Shown here piece after piece: positions 6,320 through 7,838 of a stretch of DNA of 7,838 bases; the first letter of the stretch is position 1; each line of letters opens with the position of its first letter. Source of the stretch: CAXSEF01 sp964236535 (lineage in GTDB: Bacteria > Pseudomonadota > Alphaproteobacteria > Acetobacterales > Acetobacteraceae); assembly GCA_964236535.1 (NCBI GenBank), contig CAXSEF010000128.1, positions 1 through 7,838 of the forward strand, read 5' to 3'. Under the pieces are notes generated by a model, which ran no database searches, was not told the origin of the DNA, and saw only the letters and a program-made list of their open reading frames with translations. Position numbers and translations under genes: made by a program.

Positions 6320-7632
6320 ACCAGATCTCGACCGACGCACGCGCGAAGCCCGAGCCCGGCAACCGCCAGAGCCCCGCCGGGCCGCCGGCCCCCGGAGTGA
6401 ATCCGCAGCCGGACGGGGCGCCGCACGAGAACGACGCGCCCGATCCCGCAGTCCAGCGACGGCGGCTGCGCATCACGCGCTGGCTCGGGATCGGGGTGGT
6501 GCTGCTGATCGGCCTGCTGGTGGGACTCGGAGTCTGGGGACACCTGCGGACCGGTGCAAACGCCGAGCAGGCCCAGCGCCAGCAGCAGAACGCGGTTCCG
6601 CAGGTTCGCGTGGCACCGGTCAGGGTGCTAGGCGGCGCACGCCCGGTCGAGCTGCCCGGCAACATGCAGGCGTTCGACTCGGCCACGCTGTATGCCCGCT
6701 CCACCGGCTACATCTCGGTGCGCAACGTCGACATCGGTAGTAAGGTGCACAAGGGCGACGTGCTGGCGGTGATCGCCTCGCCGGACCAGGACCAGCAGCT
6801 CTCCCAAGCCCAGGCCCAGCTCGCGCAGACCGCGGCCGCCTACGCACAGGCGACCGCGAACCAGAAGCTCGCCGGGCAGACCCAGCAACGCACCGCCGAT
6901 CTGGTGAAGAACGGCTGGAGCAGCCACCAGCAGGGCGACACTGACAAGTCGTCGCTGGACGCGAGCGTCGCAAGCGTGGGGGTGGCCAAGGCCAACATCG
7001 AGGCGCAGGCCGCCGAGGTGCGCCGCCTGCAGCAGCTGGTGGATTTCGAGCAGGTCGTGGCGCCGTTCGACGGCGTCATCACCGAGCGCGACATCGACGT
7101 CGGCAGTCTGGTGGTCGCCAACTCGGCATCGGGCAGCCAGCTGTTCTCGATCGCGCGCTCCGACGTGCTGCGGGTGCAGGTCTATGTGCCGCAGGAAGAT
7201 TACTTCAGCCTCAAGGACGGCGAGGACGCCATCGTCACCGTGCCCGAGCTGCCGGGGCGGCAGTTCCACGGCAAGGTGGCGCGCAACGCCAGCGCGCTGC
7301 AGGCCGGCACCCGAACCCTGCTGGCCGAAGTCGACGTCGACAATCGGGACGGCGCGCTCGCCGCCGGGCTATACGGCATCGTCCACCTCGACGTGCCGCG
7401 CACGGCGCAGGTGGCGCTGGTGCCGTCAGAGGCGGTGATCTTCAACAAGGACGGCCTCAACGCCGCCATCGTCGAAAATGGCACGCTGCAGTTGCGCCAC
7501 CTCGACGTGCTGGCCGATGACGGCTCGCAGGTCGAGGTGCAGGCCGGGCTGAAGGCAGGCGACTCCCTCATTCTCAATCCGCCGCTGCTCGCCAGCAATG
7601 GGATGCAAGTCTCGGTTGTGCCCGACAAGTAA
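6316..7632 (+). CDS. RND efflux periplasmic adaptor (HlyD/AcrA-like)
   Basis: This 438-aa membrane-fusion protein should link the RND pump to an outer-membrane channel. After a Pro-rich cytosolic N-terminus (1-47) comes one membrane anchor (about 54-76, WLGIGVVLLIGLLVGLGVW). It has no lipobox, unlike AcrA. The lipoyl halves are at about 131-157 (GYISVRNVDIGSKVHKGDVL) and 247-266 (VVAPFDGVITERDIDVGSLV). They flank a Gln/Ala-rich alpha-hairpin coiled coil (158-243). A beta-barrel (about 283-360) and a membrane-proximal domain (about 361-436) follow. Start and stop codons overlap as ATGA with the pump gene, which implies translational coupling. The adaptor comes second in the operon, the reverse of acrAB. 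A repeat array, not a channel gene, follows the stop codon. Confidence 0.94.
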   Translation: MNQISTDARAKPEPGNRQSPAGPPAPGVNPQPDGAPHENDAPDPAVQRRRLRITRWLGIGVVLLIGLLVGLGVWGHLRTGANAEQAQRQQQNAVPQVRVAPVRVLGGARPVELPGNMQAFDSATLYARSTGYISVRNVDIGSKVHKGDVLAVIASPDQDQQLSQAQAQLAQTAAAYAQATANQKLAGQTQQRTADLVKNGWSSHQQGDTDKSSLDASVASVGVAKANIEAQAAEVRRLQQLVDFEQVVAPFDGVITERDIDVGSLVVANSASGSQLFSIARSDVLRVQVYVPQEDYFSLKDGEDAIVTVPELPGRQFHGKVARNASALQAGTRTLLAEVDVDNRDGALAAGLYGIVHLDVPRTAQVALVPSEAVIFNKDGLNAAIVENGTLQLRHLDVLADDGSQVEVQAGLKAGDSLILNPPLLASNGMQVSVVPDK

Positions 7633-7651
7633 CGATGAAAGCTGCAGGCAA

Positions 7652-7709
7652 GCAAGGCTGGACTCTGCCCAGACCCGCCAAAGGCCTGAGGGCTTGGGAA
7701 ACGCCTTTC
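7652..7709 (+). repeat. Stem-loop repeat, copy R1
   Basis: It begins 20 nt after the adaptor stop codon. It aligns with the reverse complement of 84-140, sharing GCAAGGCTGG, CTCTGCC and the 16-mer GACCCGCCAAAGGCCT (7672-7687). Relative to the gene before it, it has the same orientation as copy L has relative to fliM. Its CCGCCAAAGGC (7675-7685) is the exact inverse of GCCTTTGGCGG (7736-7746) in R2, so R1 and R2 together can form a large imperfect hairpin after the efflux operon. Confidence 0.8.
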
Positions 7710-7721
7710 TTAAGCACAGGG

Positions 7722-7818
7722 ATTCCAAAGGCTCAGCCTTTGGCGGAGTCCAGAGACAGAGCCTCTGAACTTGCTCGCCTACCCGGTCACACTCAGGGCC
7801 TGTTGGTATTAGCAGGGT
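7722..7818 (+). repeat. Stem-loop repeat, copy R2
   Basis: It contains a perfect 9-bp stem with a one-base centre, CCAAAGGCT-C-AGCCTTTGG (7725-7743). It is collinear with copy L on the plus strand: GCCTTTGGCGG, CAGAGCC (7757-7763), CTTGCT (7770-7775) and TTGGTATTAG (7803-7812). It ends in a hairpin with stem CCTG/CAGG (7799-7802 and 7813-7816). The outer boundary is unclear because the window ends 20 bp later. Outside the repeats, the sequence from 7633 to 7838 holds no gene that I can support. Confidence 0.7.
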
Positions 7819-7838
7819 CTGAACGTTTCAGAACCTAG

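Noticed and set aside
4208..6340. A 710-codon open frame antisense to the RND gene
   Set aside because: It is the mirror of a well-supported RND gene. Its translation is His/Arg/Asp-rich low-complexity sequence with no recognisable domain.
84..7818. The inverted repeats at both ends as termini of one large composite transposon
   Set aside because: There is no transposase, no target duplication can be seen, and copy L extends into fliM. The arrangement fits a dispersed intergenic repeat family better.
7635..7838. A 67-codon plus-strand frame after the adaptor gene
   Set aside because: It lies across two stem-loop repeats, has no ribosome site and runs off the window.

Overview
This is a GC-rich bacterial chromosomal window. 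I read it as alphaproteobacterial, probably Rhodospirillales or Acetobacteraceae-like. Three things support this. The FliM has the alphaproteobacterial sequence type. A receiver remnant resembles alphaproteobacterial CheY. A small gene carries a textbook GGAAC-N16-CGTT promoter, the signature of the alphaproteobacterial general stress sigma factor EcfG. The family-level guess is inference; the class-level call is firmer.

Layout. Positions 1-180 hold an intergenic stem-loop repeat that runs into the 3' end of fliM. The minus strand from 2866 down to 174 carries five units in the same direction. In transcription order they are a 111-aa hypothetical protein (2866-2531), a secreted CHRD-domain protein (2451-2029), a 71-aa hydrophilic, probably stress-induced protein (1897-1682), a truncated CheY-like receiver remnant (1580-1296) and fliM (1190-174). 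Gaps of 79-131 bp between them argue against one tight operon. The plus strand from 3137 to 7632 carries a two-gene efflux operon: an RND inner-membrane pump (3137-6319) and its membrane-fusion protein (6316-7632), joined by an ATGA stop/start overlap. The 270-bp divergent region (2867-3136) holds a possible promoter and two abutting palindromes. Positions 7633-7838 contain two more copies of the repeat seen at the left end, in inverted orientation to each other.

Function. The RND/MFP pair should export small molecules using the proton gradient, but no outer-membrane channel or regulator is encoded here. The RND protein lacks the TM10 lysine of the AcrB proton relay. FliM is the flagellar switch protein that binds CheY-P. 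The receiver gene directly upstream keeps its first aspartates and phospho-acceptor but has lost the rest of the domain. The small hydrophilic gene probably belongs to the general stress regulon.

I see no defence system, phage, CRISPR array, transposase or RNA gene. The most unusual items are the dispersed stem-loop family placed just after fliM and after the efflux operon, the decayed cheY next to fliM, and the stress promoter whose -35 box lies inside a palindrome.
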